Positions 1-6,847 of a stretch of DNA of 17,703 nucleotides are shown here, in pieces; positions within the stretch are counted from its first letter, which is position 1, and every line of letters starts with the position of its first letter. The DNA is from Actinomycetota bacterium (GTDB lineage: Bacteria > Actinomycetota > UBA4738), in the NCBI GenBank assembly GCA_005888465.1, contig VAYJ01000073.1, forward strand, positions 1 through 17,703. Direction: 5' to 3'. The translations under genes were made by a program, and so were the position numbers. The notes below the pieces were generated by a model, which saw nothing but the letters and a program-made list of their open reading frames with translations, was not told the DNA's origin and did no database searches.

Positions 1-674
1 CTCGTGTTCTCGACGACGTGTCTCTCGGTCTCGCAGCCGGCCAGGGACTGACCCTCCTCGGCTCGAACGGCGCGGGCAAGACGACGCTTCTCCGCATCCT
101 GGCCACGCTGCTGCGCCCGACCTCGGGCGCCCTTCTCGTCGCGGGAGTCGATCCCGCGCGCGAGCCGGAAAGGGCGCGAGCGGCCATCGGCATGGTCGGC
201 CACGGCGCCTGGGTCTACGAAGATCTGACCGCGCTCGAGAACTTGCGGTTCTGGGCGGTGATGGGCGGGCAGGCCGCAGGGCCCGCCGCGCTGCGCGCGG
301 CGCTCGAGGCGGTCGAGCTCGGCGGCTCGGCCGCGCAGCGGGCCCGCACTTTTTCCGCGGGCATGAAGCGCCGGCTCGCCCTCGCCCGCGTGCTCCTCGG
401 CCGCGCGCGCCTCCTCCTCCTGGACGAGCCCTTCACCGGGCTCGACCGCGCGGGTCGAAAGTGGCTGGCCGAGTTCCTCCTGGACTTCAAGAGCCGCGGT
501 GGGGCCTTCGTCGTGGCCACCCACAGCTTCGACGCCGGCCTGGGCGTGGGCGACCGCGTGGCCATACTCTCGGGTGGCCGCATCGTTCTCGACCGCCCCG
601 CCGCCGAGCTCGGCCGCGAAGATCTCCACCGCCTCTACGATGACCTCGCGCTCGGTCCGGGATCGGCGCCGTGA
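1..674 (+). CDS. ccmA: Heme exporter ATP-binding subunit CcmA (5' partial)
   Basis: This is the ATPase of the CcmABCD complex, which drives release of heme-loaded CcmE in System I cytochrome c maturation. The reading frame is open to the window edge (codons from base 3 read RVLDDVSLGL, a normal ABC N-terminus), so the true start lies upstream and GTG 18 is only an in-frame valine. Counting from GTG 18, Walker A GSNGAGKT is at residues 15-22, the signature is FSAGM (112-116, a non-LSGGQ form), Walker B is LLLLDE (132-137) and the H-loop is ATHS (H169). Where related CcmA proteins usually have a Gln in the Q-loop, this one reads GHGAWVYEDL, so the Gln appears to be missing. The stop codon overlaps the ccmB start (GTGA at 671). 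Family and role are confident from motifs plus operon context. Confidence 0.93.
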   Translation, partial: RVLDDVSLGLAAGQGLTLLGSNGAGKTTLLRILATLLRPTSGALLVAGVDPAREPERARAAIGMVGHGAWVYEDLTALENLRFWAVMGGQAAGPAALRAALEAVELGGSAAQRARTFSAGMKRRLALARVLLGRARLLLLDEPFTGLDRAGRKWLAEFLLDFKSRGGAFVVATHSFDAGLGVGDRVAILSGGRIVLDRPAAELGREDLHRLYDDLALGPGSAP

Positions 675-1354
675 GCGCCTACCTCCGGCGGGCCTGGATC
701 GTAGTCTGGAAGGACGTGCTGACCGAGCGGCGCAGCAAGGAGAGCCTCAACGCCCTCCTGTTCTTCTCGGTGCTGCTCCTCTTCATCTTCCAGTTCGCCC
801 TCGGGCCGGAGCGCGCCCGCGTGGAGACCGCGCTGCCGGGGCTGCTCTGGCTGGGCTTCATCCTGGCCGGCGTGCTCGGGCTCGGGCGCAGCTTTCTTGT
901 CGAGCAAGAAAACGATTGCTGGGAGGGGCTCGTCCTCACGCCCGGGGACAAGTCGGCCATCTACCTCGGCAAGCTGGCCGGCAACGTCCTCGTGATGGCC
1001 GTGGTCGAGGCGGCGCTGCTCGTGCTCTTCCCGGTCTTCTTCGGCCTCGACCTCACCGGCGCGCTGCCGCGGCTCGTCGTGGTGCTGGCCCTCGGCACCC
1101 TCGGCCTCGCCGCGGTCGGCACGCTCTTCGGCGCCATCACCGCCCAGGTGCGCGCCCGCGAGCTACTCTTTCCCGTCCTTCTCCTGCCCGCCCAGGTGCC
1201 CGTGCTCCTGGGCGCGGTGAGCGCGACGGAGATCGTCCTGGCCGGGCAGCCCCTGGCCGAGGCCGCACAGTGGCTCAAGCTCCTGGCCGCCGCCGACGTG
1301 GTCTATCTCGTGGTCGGCCTCCTCACCTTCGAGTTCGTCCTCGAGGGCGCGTGA
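671..1354 (+). CDS. ccmB: Heme exporter membrane subunit CcmB
   Basis: This is the membrane partner of CcmA in the CcmABCD heme-handling complex. The 227 residues match the usual CcmB length. The N-terminus (AWIVVWKDVLTERRSKESLN) is the typical short amphipathic cytoplasmic start, and six hydrophobic segments follow, near residues 27-45, 53-72, 96-120, 131-155, 163-185 and 199-224. The start is the GTG at 671, which overlaps the ccmA stop by four bases. This implies translational coupling. A 155-bp gap follows before ccmC, the largest gap in the operon, and it contains a promoter-like sequence. Identification rests on hydrophobic profile, length, N-terminal pattern and position. Confidence 0.9.
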   Translation: MSAYLRRAWIVVWKDVLTERRSKESLNALLFFSVLLLFIFQFALGPERARVETALPGLLWLGFILAGVLGLGRSFLVEQENDCWEGLVLTPGDKSAIYLGKLAGNVLVMAVVEAALLVLFPVFFGLDLTGALPRLVVVLALGTLGLAAVGTLFGAITAQVRARELLFPVLLLPAQVPVLLGAVSATEIVLAGQPLAEAAQWLKLLAAADVVYLVVGLLTFEFVLEGA

Positions 1355-1376
1355 GGGCCTGGAGGGCGTCGAACCG

Positions 1377-1406
1377 TTGACGAGCCCTGTCTCGTGCCTT
1401 TACACT
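1377..1406 (+). promoter_or_regulatory. Possible internal sigma-70 promoter upstream of ccmC
   Basis: TTGACG (1377-1382) and TACACT (1401-1406) are separated by 18 bases. They match the -35 consensus at 5 of 6 positions and the -10 consensus at 4 of 6. The pair lies in the only sizeable gap of the ccm operon, just after ccmB, so ccmC-I could be expressed independently of ccmA-B. This is a sequence match only, and GC-rich genomes may use diverged promoters. Confidence 0.4.
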
Positions 1407-1444
1407 CGACGTCGTCCCGTTGACCCGCGCGTGAAGGAGACTGG

Positions 1445-1513
1445 ATGCAGGAGAACTCCGTGAACCCAGTGCGGCCCCAGCTTGAGCCCCGAGCGCGCAA
1501 GGAGAAGGCATGA
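1445..1513 (+). CDS. Possible 22-residue leader peptide coupled to ccmC
   Basis: An ATG at 1445 is preceded by AAGGAG (1434-1439) at good spacing. It opens a 22-codon frame (begins MQENSVNPVRPQ, ends RARKEKA) that stops at TGA 1511-1513, overlapping the ccmC ATG at 1510 as ATGA. The peptide is hydrophilic and has no Cys, His or hydrophobic run, so it is neither an obvious heme sensor nor a signal peptide. Its role may be only to couple translation to ccmC. The support is the strong Shine-Dalgarno sequence and the exact ATGA overlap. It could still be a chance frame, because a 22-codon open frame is easy to find in GC-rich DNA. Confidence 0.35.
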   Translation: MQENSVNPVRPQLEPRARKEKA

Positions 1514-2157
1514 CGCGCGCGCTCGGATGGTTGGCTGCCCTGGCGCTCGTCATCGGCCTGGGCGCCGCGTTCGGCTATGCACCGCGCGAGGCCGTGCAGG
1601 GCAATGTCCAGCGCATCATGTACCTGCACGTGCCGGCCGTGCTCACGGCCTACCTCGCCTTCGCGCTCGTCTTCGCGGGCAGCCTCGGGTATCTCTTCAC
1701 GCGCCGCCTGGGCTGGGACCGCCTCGCGGTGGCCGCGGCCGAGCCCGGCGTCCTCTTCACGGGCCTCACCATCGTATCCGGCTCCATCTGGGGCAAGCCG
1801 ACCTGGGGCACGTGGTGGACGTGGGACGCGCGATTGACGTCGACAGCCGTGCTCTTCCTGGTCTATGTCGGCTACCTGCTGCTCCGCGGCATGGTGGACG
1901 AGCCCGACCGGCGGGCGCGTTATGCGGCAGTGGTCGGCATCCTGGGCGCGGCGAACATCCCCATCGTGCATTTTTCCGTGAAGTGGTGGCGGGCCCTCCA
2001 CCAGCCGTCCACCATTCTCGGGCCCGAGCCTTCGCCCATTGCCGCGCCCATCGCTCTCACCCTGCTCGTCAACTGGATCGCTTTCACTCTCCTTTTCCTC
2101 TACTTCCTCGCGCGTCGGGCCGAGATCGCCCGGCTCGAGGAGTCCCATGCCGGATAA
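1510..2157 (+). CDS. ccmC: Heme-handling membrane protein CcmC
   Basis: CcmC presents heme to CcmE through a periplasmic tryptophan-rich WWD loop. The 215-residue protein has six hydrophobic segments. The WWD signature WGKPTWGTWWTWD is at residues 94-106, and histidines that fit the two conserved axial ligands are H40 (MYLHVPAV) and H154/H164 in IVHFSVKWWRALHQPS. The start ATG 1510 has AAGGAG six bases upstream. The gene overlaps ccmD by 11 bases, and the stop is TAA 2155-2157. All family hallmarks are present and nothing is missing. Confidence 0.96.
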   Translation: MTRALGWLAALALVIGLGAAFGYAPREAVQGNVQRIMYLHVPAVLTAYLAFALVFAGSLGYLFTRRLGWDRLAVAAAEPGVLFTGLTIVSGSIWGKPTWGTWWTWDARLTSTAVLFLVYVGYLLLRGMVDEPDRRARYAAVVGILGAANIPIVHFSVKWWRALHQPSTILGPEPSPIAAPIALTLLVNWIAFTLLFLYFLARRAEIARLEESHAG

Positions 2158-2269
2158 CTGGGGCTATGTCTTCGCGGCCTATGGCCTGGCCGTGATCGCG
2201 CTCGGCGCCTACTGGCGTCGCCTCGCTCGCCGCGCGAAGAGCCTCGCCGGCCCGGGCGGAAGTGAATGA
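2147..2269 (+). CDS. ccmD: Heme exporter small subunit CcmD
   Basis: This 40-residue membrane protein begins MPDNWGYVFAAYGLAVIA and continues into a basic stretch, YWRRLARRAKS. That layout, with one transmembrane helix and then Arg/Lys residues on the cytoplasmic side, is the CcmD pattern. In the known system CcmD helps release holo-CcmE from the CcmABC complex. The start ATG 2147 lies inside the last codons of ccmC (11-base overlap), and the TGA stop overlaps the ccmE ATG (ATGA at 2266). The sequence is short and poorly conserved in the family, so the call relies on topology and its place between ccmC and ccmE. Confidence 0.88.
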   Translation: MPDNWGYVFAAYGLAVIALGAYWRRLARRAKSLAGPGGSE

Positions 2270-2727
2270 CCACGCAGCGAAAGTTCGTGGCCGGCGGCCT
2301 CGTCATCGTCGCCGCCCTCGGCTACTTGATCTGGTCCGGCGTGACGCAATCCGTGGTCTACTTCGTGACGCCGAGCGAGCTCCTGGCCGCGCCTGTCGCC
2401 AACAAGACCTACCGGCTGGGCGGGATGGTGCTGCCGGGCTCTCTCAAGTGGGAGCCGAAGACCCTCAGCCTTGCCTTCACCCTCTCGGACGGCAAGGGGC
2501 AGGTCTCCGTCAGGCACCGCGGGGCGCCCCCCGATCTCTTCGCCGAGGGCCGCGGGGCCGTGGTCGAGGGCTCCTGGGCGCGCGAGGGATATTTCCAGGC
2601 CTCGCTCATCCTGGCCAAGCACTCGGAGGAATACAAGGCACCCCATGACGGCGCCGACCCCGGCTACAAGGAGCTGCTTCGCACGTTGAGACGCGAGCCG
2701 CGCACCGACGAGAAACCGCCCCGATGA
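2266..2727 (+). CDS. ccmE: Periplasmic heme chaperone CcmE
   Basis: CcmE covalently binds heme in the periplasm and passes it to CcmF. The 153 residues comprise a basic N-terminus (MTTQRK), one membrane anchor (about 7-24), an OB-fold beta domain (about 30-115) and the heme-binding motif LAKHSEEY, with H119 as the heme-attachment histidine and Y123 as the conserved HxxxY tyrosine. A flexible charged tail ends at DEKPPR. The stop TGA (2725-2727) lies inside the first copy of the 63-bp tandem repeat, so the repeat supplies the end of this gene. The start overlaps the ccmD stop as ATGA. Confidence 0.96.
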   Translation: MTTQRKFVAGGLVIVAALGYLIWSGVTQSVVYFVTPSELLAAPVANKTYRLGGMVLPGSLKWEPKTLSLAFTLSDGKGQVSVRHRGAPPDLFAEGRGAVVEGSWAREGYFQASLILAKHSEEYKAPHDGADPGYKELLRTLRREPRTDEKPPR

Positions 2728-2887
2728 GGGCCATAGGCCCGAAGAGGCCACGGAGTTACGTGAACAGCAGGAGGAGCGCACACCCGATGAGGGCCAGAGG
2801 CCCGAAGAGGCCACGGAGTTACGTGAACAGCAGGAGGAGCGCACAGCCGAAGACGGCCACAGGCTCGAAGAGGCCACGGAGTTACGT
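2720..2887 (+). repeat. 63-bp tandem repeat, 2.7 copies, between ccmE and ccmF
   Basis: Unit 1 is 2720-2782, unit 2 is 2783-2845 and partial unit 3 is 2846-2887 (42 bases). Units 1 and 2 differ at one base (T versus G in the ATA/AGA triplet). Unit 3 differs from unit 2 at five positions, all in its first 20 bases. The next 22 bases, ending GGAGTTACGT, are identical in all copies. Units 1 and 2 each contain a short perfect hairpin, GGGCC-(3 nt)-GGCCC, which is degraded in unit 3. The first two units also carry AGGAGG, a Shine-Dalgarno-like string. The period is 21 codons, so it stays in frame. It is not a CRISPR array because there are no spacers. Confidence 0.95.
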
Positions 2888-2918
2888 CATGGCCCGGGAG
2901 GCAGAGCAAACTCAATGA
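2724..2918 (+). CDS. Small basic repeat ORF bridging ccmE and ccmF (hypothetical)
   Basis: This is a 64-residue frame made of the tandem repeat. The 21-residue unit contains GPKRPRSYVNSRRSA twice, then a diverged third unit ends MAREAEQTQ. The peptide is strongly basic (Arg/Lys rich) with no membrane segment or signal. The start ATG 2724 overlaps the ccmE stop (ATGA) and its TGA 2916-2918 overlaps the ccmF ATG 2915 (ATGA). It therefore fits the chain of 4-nt overlaps seen at other ccm junctions, which suggests ribosomes reinitiate through it. There is no good Shine-Dalgarno at 2724, and the base differences between units favour another frame. It could be a non-functional bridge created by repeat insertion. 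No known family is recognised. Confidence 0.45.
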   Translation: MRAIGPKRPRSYVNSRRSAHPMRARGPKRPRSYVNSRRSAQPKTATGSKRPRSYVMAREAEQTQ

Positions 2919-4873
2919 TTCCTGAGCTGGGCTATGCGGCGACGGTGGTCGGCTTCGTGCTGGCCCTCTACGGCGCCATCGCCGCTGTGATTGGCGTCCG
3001 GACCGGTCAAGCGAACTGGCTGCGCACGGGCGAGCGGGCCGCGATAGGCGTCTGGCTGCTCATCACCGCCTGCATTGCCCTCATGCTATACGCCTTCCTG
3101 ACGTTCGACTTTTCCGTGCGCTACGTCGCCGTGAACACGAACCGCGGCACGCCCTTCTACTACCGCATCACCGCACTCTGGGGCGCCCTCGAGGGCTCCA
3201 TCGTGCTCTGGGCGTGGATGCTCTCGGTCTACACGCTGATCGTGGTCGTTCGCTACCGGCGCCGGCAGCCCGAGCTCTATCCCTGGGTCCTCTCGGTCAT
3301 GCTGGGCATCCTCGCCTTCTTTCTCCTCGTGATGAGCATCCCCGCCCCGCCCTTCGAGCGCCTGTCTCCCATTCCGCCCGACGGGCGCGGCCTGAATCCG
3401 CTCCTCGAGGACTCCGGCATGATCACGCACCCCGTGGCCCTCTACCTGGGCTTCACGGGCTTCAGCGTCCCCTTCGCCTTTGCCATGGCCGCTCTCCTCG
3501 TGGGGCGCACGGGCGACGAGTGGATCACCATCACCCGGCGCTGGACCATCGTGGCCTGGTACTTCCTCTCCCTCGGCCTCCTCATCGGTGGATGGTGGAG
3601 CTACCACGTGCTCGGCTGGGGTGGCTACTGGGCCTGGGATCCTGTGGAGAACGCGGCCTTCATGCCCTGGCTCACGGGCACGGCGTTCCTGCACTCGGTG
3701 ATGATCCAGGAGCGTCGGCGGATGCTCAAGCTCTGGAACCTGACCCTGATCATCCTGACCTTCGGCCTCACCCTCTTCGGGACCTTTCTCACGCGCTCGG
3801 GCATCATCGGCTCCGTCCACTCCTTCACCCAGGGCTCCATCGGCGTCTTCTTCCTGGCCTTCCTGGCCTTGGCCCTCCTGGGCGCCTTCTCGCTGCTCGC
3901 GTGGCGGACGGACGGGCTGCGGGCCCAGGGCGAGCTCGACTCGGCCGTCTCGCGCGAGTCCGTCTTTCTCCTGAATAACCTCTTCCTGATCGCGGCCACG
4001 TTCACCGTCTTCTTCGGGACGGTCTTCCCGCTGCTCTCGGAAGCCGTGCGCGGCGTCAAGGTCAGCGTGGGCGCGCCCTTCTTCAACCTCGTGAACATCC
4101 CGATCTTCCTGGCCCTGCTCTTTCTCATGGGCGTGGGCCCGCTCATTGCCTGGCGCCGCGCGTCCGCCGAGAACCTCAAGCGCAACTTCCTCAAGCCGGT
4201 CCTGGCCGGCATCGTGGCCGCGGCCGTCCTGAGACTCTTCGGGGTGGGCAATGTCCTCGTGCTCACGGCCATGGCCCTCGTGGTCTTCGTGGCCGGTACC
4301 ATCGCGCTCGATTATGGCCGCGCCGTTCGCGCGCGCCGGCGGAGCGGCGACGGGTGGGGCGCCGCCACCTGGGGGCTCTTGCTCAGGCAGAACCGGCGCT
4401 ATGGCGGCTTCATCGTCCACCTGGGCATCCTCGTCGTCGCGCTTGGGGTGGCGGGATCCCAGGCCTGGCAGATACAGACCGAGGTCACCCTCGACAAGGG
4501 CCAGAGCGTCGAGGTGGATGGCTACCGGACGCGCTACCGCGTGCGCTTCGACGGGCTCTCGGCGTCCGAGGAGTCCAACCACGGCAAGGTCACGGGCACC
4601 TTCACGCTGACGGATGGACGCGGGAAGGAGGAGGTGCTCTCGCCGGGACGGAAGTTCTACCCCCAGGAGCAGACGCCCATCGCCGCCGTGGACTACCGTC
4701 TGGGTATCTTCGAGGACGTCTATCTGGTCCTGGGCGACTTCGCGCGCGACGGCTCTCAGGCCACCATCAAGCTCCAGGTCAACCGCATGGTGTCCTGGCT
4801 CTGGATCGGCGGGCTCGTGCTCACGCTGGGAGCGGCGCTCGCCATCCTGCCCGATCACCGGAAGCCCGCGTGA
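2915..4873 (+). CDS. ccmF: Heme lyase component CcmF
   Basis: CcmF is the large membrane subunit of the CcmFH heme lyase that attaches heme to apocytochrome c. The 652 residues match the family, with many transmembrane helices. The region around NPLLEDSGMITHPVALYLG (161-179) is typical. The WWD motif WGGYWAWDPVEN is at 235-246, histidines H172, H231, H260 and H302 are candidate heme ligands, and there is a periplasmic domain near residues 525-625 before the last helix. The start is ATG 2915, preceded by GGAGG (2897-2901) at a long spacing of about 13 bases and coupled to the upstream small ORF. The frame is open upstream to 2690, but that stretch has no ATG, GTG, TTG or CTG codon, so MIPELGYAAT is the N-terminus. 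The stop overlaps ccmG as GTGA. Confidence 0.97.
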   Translation: MIPELGYAATVVGFVLALYGAIAAVIGVRTGQANWLRTGERAAIGVWLLITACIALMLYAFLTFDFSVRYVAVNTNRGTPFYYRITALWGALEGSIVLWAWMLSVYTLIVVVRYRRRQPELYPWVLSVMLGILAFFLLVMSIPAPPFERLSPIPPDGRGLNPLLEDSGMITHPVALYLGFTGFSVPFAFAMAALLVGRTGDEWITITRRWTIVAWYFLSLGLLIGGWWSYHVLGWGGYWAWDPVENAAFMPWLTGTAFLHSVMIQERRRMLKLWNLTLIILTFGLTLFGTFLTRSGIIGSVHSFTQGSIGVFFLAFLALALLGAFSLLAWRTDGLRAQGELDSAVSRESVFLLNNLFLIAATFTVFFGTVFPLLSEAVRGVKVSVGAPFFNLVNIPIFLALLFLMGVGPLIAWRRASAENLKRNFLKPVLAGIVAAAVLRLFGVGNVLVLTAMALVVFVAGTIALDYGRAVRARRRSGDGWGAATWGLLLRQNRRYGGFIVHLGILVVALGVAGSQAWQIQTEVTLDKGQSVEVDGYRTRYRVRFDGLSASEESNHGKVTGTFTLTDGRGKEEVLSPGRKFYPQEQTPIAAVDYRLGIFEDVYLVLGDFARDGSQATIKLQVNRMVSWLWIGGLVLTLGAALAILPDHRKPA

Positions 4874-5403
4874 AGGGAGGCTGGCTGCGCTGGATCATCC
4901 CGGCCGCGGTCGTGCCCGTGCTGGTCCTCTTGGCTTATGGGTTCTGGACGAACCCGCGCGAGATCCCCTCGCCGCTCCTCGGCCGGCCCGCGGCGCCCTT
5001 CGTGCTCACGACCTTCGACAAGGCGCCCCTCACCCTGCAGGACCTCCGCGGCAAGGTGGTGCTCATCAACTTCTGGGCTTCATGGTGCATCCCCGCCTGC
5101 TACGACGAGGCGCCCGCGCTCGAGCGAACCTGGCTCGCCTACAAGGACAAGGGCGTGATGGTGATTGGCGTCAACGTGCAGGACACCGAGGAGCCGGCGC
5201 GGAAATTCCTGGCCCGCTTCCAGCACTCCTTCCCGAATGCCCCCGATCCCAGGGGCTATGTTGCCGTGGAGTATGGGGTCTATGGCGTGCCCGAGACGTT
5301 TTTCATCGACCGCCGCGGCCGCGTGCGCTTCAAGCACGTGGGCGCCCTCACCGACGAGACCGCGCGCAAGCGCCTCGACTCGCTCCTCGAGGAGCCCTCA
5401 TGA
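4870..5403 (+). CDS. ccmG: Thiol-disulfide oxidoreductase CcmG/DsbE, CxxxC variant
   Basis: This is a membrane-anchored periplasmic thioredoxin-fold protein that keeps CcmH or apocytochrome cysteines reduced. The 177 residues start at GTG 4870, which overlaps the ccmF stop by four bases. One N-terminal anchor is at about 8-25, and the AhpC/TSA-redoxin domain spans about 38-172. The active site reads WASWCIPACYDE, with C73 and C77 separated by three residues, whereas the family norm is WCxxC. The frame is intact on both sides, so this is a 3-nt change rather than a frameshift. The cis-proline segment GVPETFFID (P141) is normal. Function is assigned from fold and operon position, and the effect of the extra residue is unknown. 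Confidence 0.93.
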   Translation: MKGGWLRWIIPAAVVPVLVLLAYGFWTNPREIPSPLLGRPAAPFVLTTFDKAPLTLQDLRGKVVLINFWASWCIPACYDEAPALERTWLAYKDKGVMVIGVNVQDTEEPARKFLARFQHSFPNAPDPRGYVAVEYGVYGVPETFFIDRRGRVRFKHVGALTDETARKRLDSLLEEPS

Positions 5404-5858
5404 TCCGTCTTGTCCTCACCGTGCTCGCCGCCTCGGCCCTGCTGAGCGCGGAGGCGCCCGCCGCCGTGCCTGTGGATGAGCGCGTCGTCCACGAGCTGGC
5501 GGCCCAGCTCCGCTGCGTGGTCTGTCAGACTCTCTCGGTGGCCGACTCGCCCTCGGAGACGGCGAACCAGATGCGTCAGATCATCCGCGAGCGCCTGGCC
5601 GCCGGCGAGACTCCGGAGCAGGTGCGCCAGTACTTCGTCCAGAGATACGGGGAATGGATCCTGCTCGCGCCCCCCAAGGAAGGGTTCAACCTCCTCGTCT
5701 GGGTGGTGCCTTTCGTCGGGCTCGGTGCCGGACTGGTGCTTGTCGTCATCGTCCTCCGACGGTGGAGCCGGAATCCCGCCACCGTCTCGTCGACGCCGGT
5801 GGATCCCGCTATGCGCGAGCGCATCAGACGGGAGATGTCCGGGGGCGGCCATCCGTGA
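5400..5858 (+). CDS. ccmH: Cytochrome c maturation thiol protein CcmH
   Basis: CcmH binds and reduces the CxxCH cysteines of apocytochrome c and works with CcmF. The 152 residues have a signal/anchor at about 1-22, the redox motif LRCVVCQTLSVADS with C39 and C42, a three-helix domain to about residue 90, and a C-terminal transmembrane segment at about 98-122, followed by a basic cytoplasmic tail. This is the short form of CcmH, with the TPR part encoded separately downstream. The start ATG 5400 overlaps the ccmG stop (ATGA). No anomalies are seen. Confidence 0.95.
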   Translation: MIRLVLTVLAASALLSAEAPAAVPVDERVVHELAAQLRCVVCQTLSVADSPSETANQMRQIIRERLAAGETPEQVRQYFVQRYGEWILLAPPKEGFNLLVWVVPFVGLGAGLVLVVIVLRRWSRNPATVSSTPVDPAMRERIRREMSGGGHP

Positions 5859-5910
5859 TTCTCGAGCTGAGACGCGGCCCGCATGTCAGCGGCGAGGCGA
5901 GGGCTGAGAC

Positions 5911-6834
5911 TTGACGGCGCAGTGGATCACCATCCTTGCCGTCGCCCTGCCCGCCCTCGTCATCGTCCTCTGGCCGCTCGTGGGCGCGCGCTCGCGATCC
6001 CAGCAATCGTCACCGCGCTTCGACGACCGGCTGGAGCTCGAGGAGGCCAAGGCCTCCGCCTATCAAGCCCTCGCCGAGCTCGACTTCGACCACGAGACGG
6101 GCTCGCTCTCCCACGACGACTACCGATCGCTGAGGGACAGGTATGAAAGCCGCGCCGCCGAGGTCATCGCTCAGCTCGACGCCATGGGCCCGGTGATCAG
6201 GCCGAGGGCGGCCGATCCGGCGCCCGTCGCGCCGCGCCCATGGACCCGTCGTCCGGCCACCCTCGCCGTGGGCGGCCTGGCCCTGCTGGCCCTGGGCGTC
6301 GGGCTCGGCGTCGGCATCAACCGCTACACGACACCGGCGGACACCATGGTTCCGCCCGAGAGCCGGCTGCCCGTACCCATGAGCCCCGATCCCGGGCCGC
6401 TGCTCCAGGGCAAGTCGGGCGCACCGATGAGGGCCATCCCCCCCGAGATGCTGGCGGGGATGCTGCGGGCGGCCCGTCAGAGCCTGACGGAAGGTCGTTA
6501 TCCGGAAGCCATCGCGGCCTATCAGGCCGTGCTGAAGCGAGACGAGAAGAACGTCGACGCCATGACGCATCTGGCCCTCATCGTGGCCATGGGGGGGCAT
6601 GGCGATGCCGCGCTCGAGACCTTCGACAAGGCGCTGAAGATCAACCCGGACTATGCCCCGGCCCTTCTCTACCGAGGCCAGGTCCTCTACGAGCTCAAGC
6701 AGGACTATGCCGGCGCCATCAAGGCCTGGCAGCGCTTCATCGCGCTGGCTCCGCCCGGCGAGGAGCGCGATCGCGTCACCGCCCTCATCCAAGACGCCCA
6801 GCGGGAAGCCAAGCAGAAGACGCCCGCGAAGTAG
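5911..6834 (+). CDS. ccmI: Cytochrome c biogenesis TPR protein CcmI
   Basis: CcmI is the apocytochrome-binding chaperone of System I. The 307 residues have a transmembrane helix at about 5-24, a charged segment, a second transmembrane helix at about 115-136, and a periplasmic TPR domain with about three repeats (182-215, 216-249, 250-283). The repeats show the pattern of small and aromatic residues (EGRYPEAIAAYQAVL, DAALETFDKALKINPDYAPAL). The start is taken as TTG 5911, the first possible codon after an in-frame TGA at 5905-5907, preceded by GAGGCGAGGG. It leads straight into the first helix. The gap from ccmH is 52 bp, and this is the last gene of the operon. Its stop is 13 bp from the convergent ABC gene, with no visible terminator. 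Confidence 0.88.
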   Translation: MTAQWITILAVALPALVIVLWPLVGARSRSQQSSPRFDDRLELEEAKASAYQALAELDFDHETGSLSHDDYRSLRDRYESRAAEVIAQLDAMGPVIRPRAADPAPVAPRPWTRRPATLAVGGLALLALGVGLGVGINRYTTPADTMVPPESRLPVPMSPDPGPLLQGKSGAPMRAIPPEMLAGMLRAARQSLTEGRYPEAIAAYQAVLKRDEKNVDAMTHLALIVAMGGHGDAALETFDKALKINPDYAPALLYRGQVLYELKQDYAGAIKAWQRFIALAPPGEERDRVTALIQDAQREAKQKTPAK

Positions 6835-6847
6835 TCGCACGCGGATT

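Noticed and set aside
2209..2877. Minus-strand open frame through ccmE and the tandem repeat, encoding Ser/Cys-rich repeats
   Set aside because: A repeat of 63 bases is a multiple of three, so any open frame stays open. The downstream part is only antisense to ccmE, and no start signal was found.
2720..2887. CRISPR array
   Set aside because: The units are directly tandem with no unique spacers, only 2.7 copies are present, and no cas genes are nearby.
3086..4858. A 590-codon open frame on the minus strand, antisense to ccmF
   Set aside because: It is a shadow of ccmF in GC-rich DNA. The product is a low-complexity Glu/Asp/His/Arg-rich string with no fold or start signal, while the plus strand carries an unmistakable CcmF.
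4354..4869. Extending ccmG upstream to a start inside ccmF
   Set aside because: The upstream translation is an off-frame reading of ccmF. The membrane anchor and GTGA overlap place the start at 4870.
6835..6847. Bidirectional terminator between the convergent ccmI and ABC genes
   Set aside because: The 13-bp gap contains no inverted repeat or T-run.
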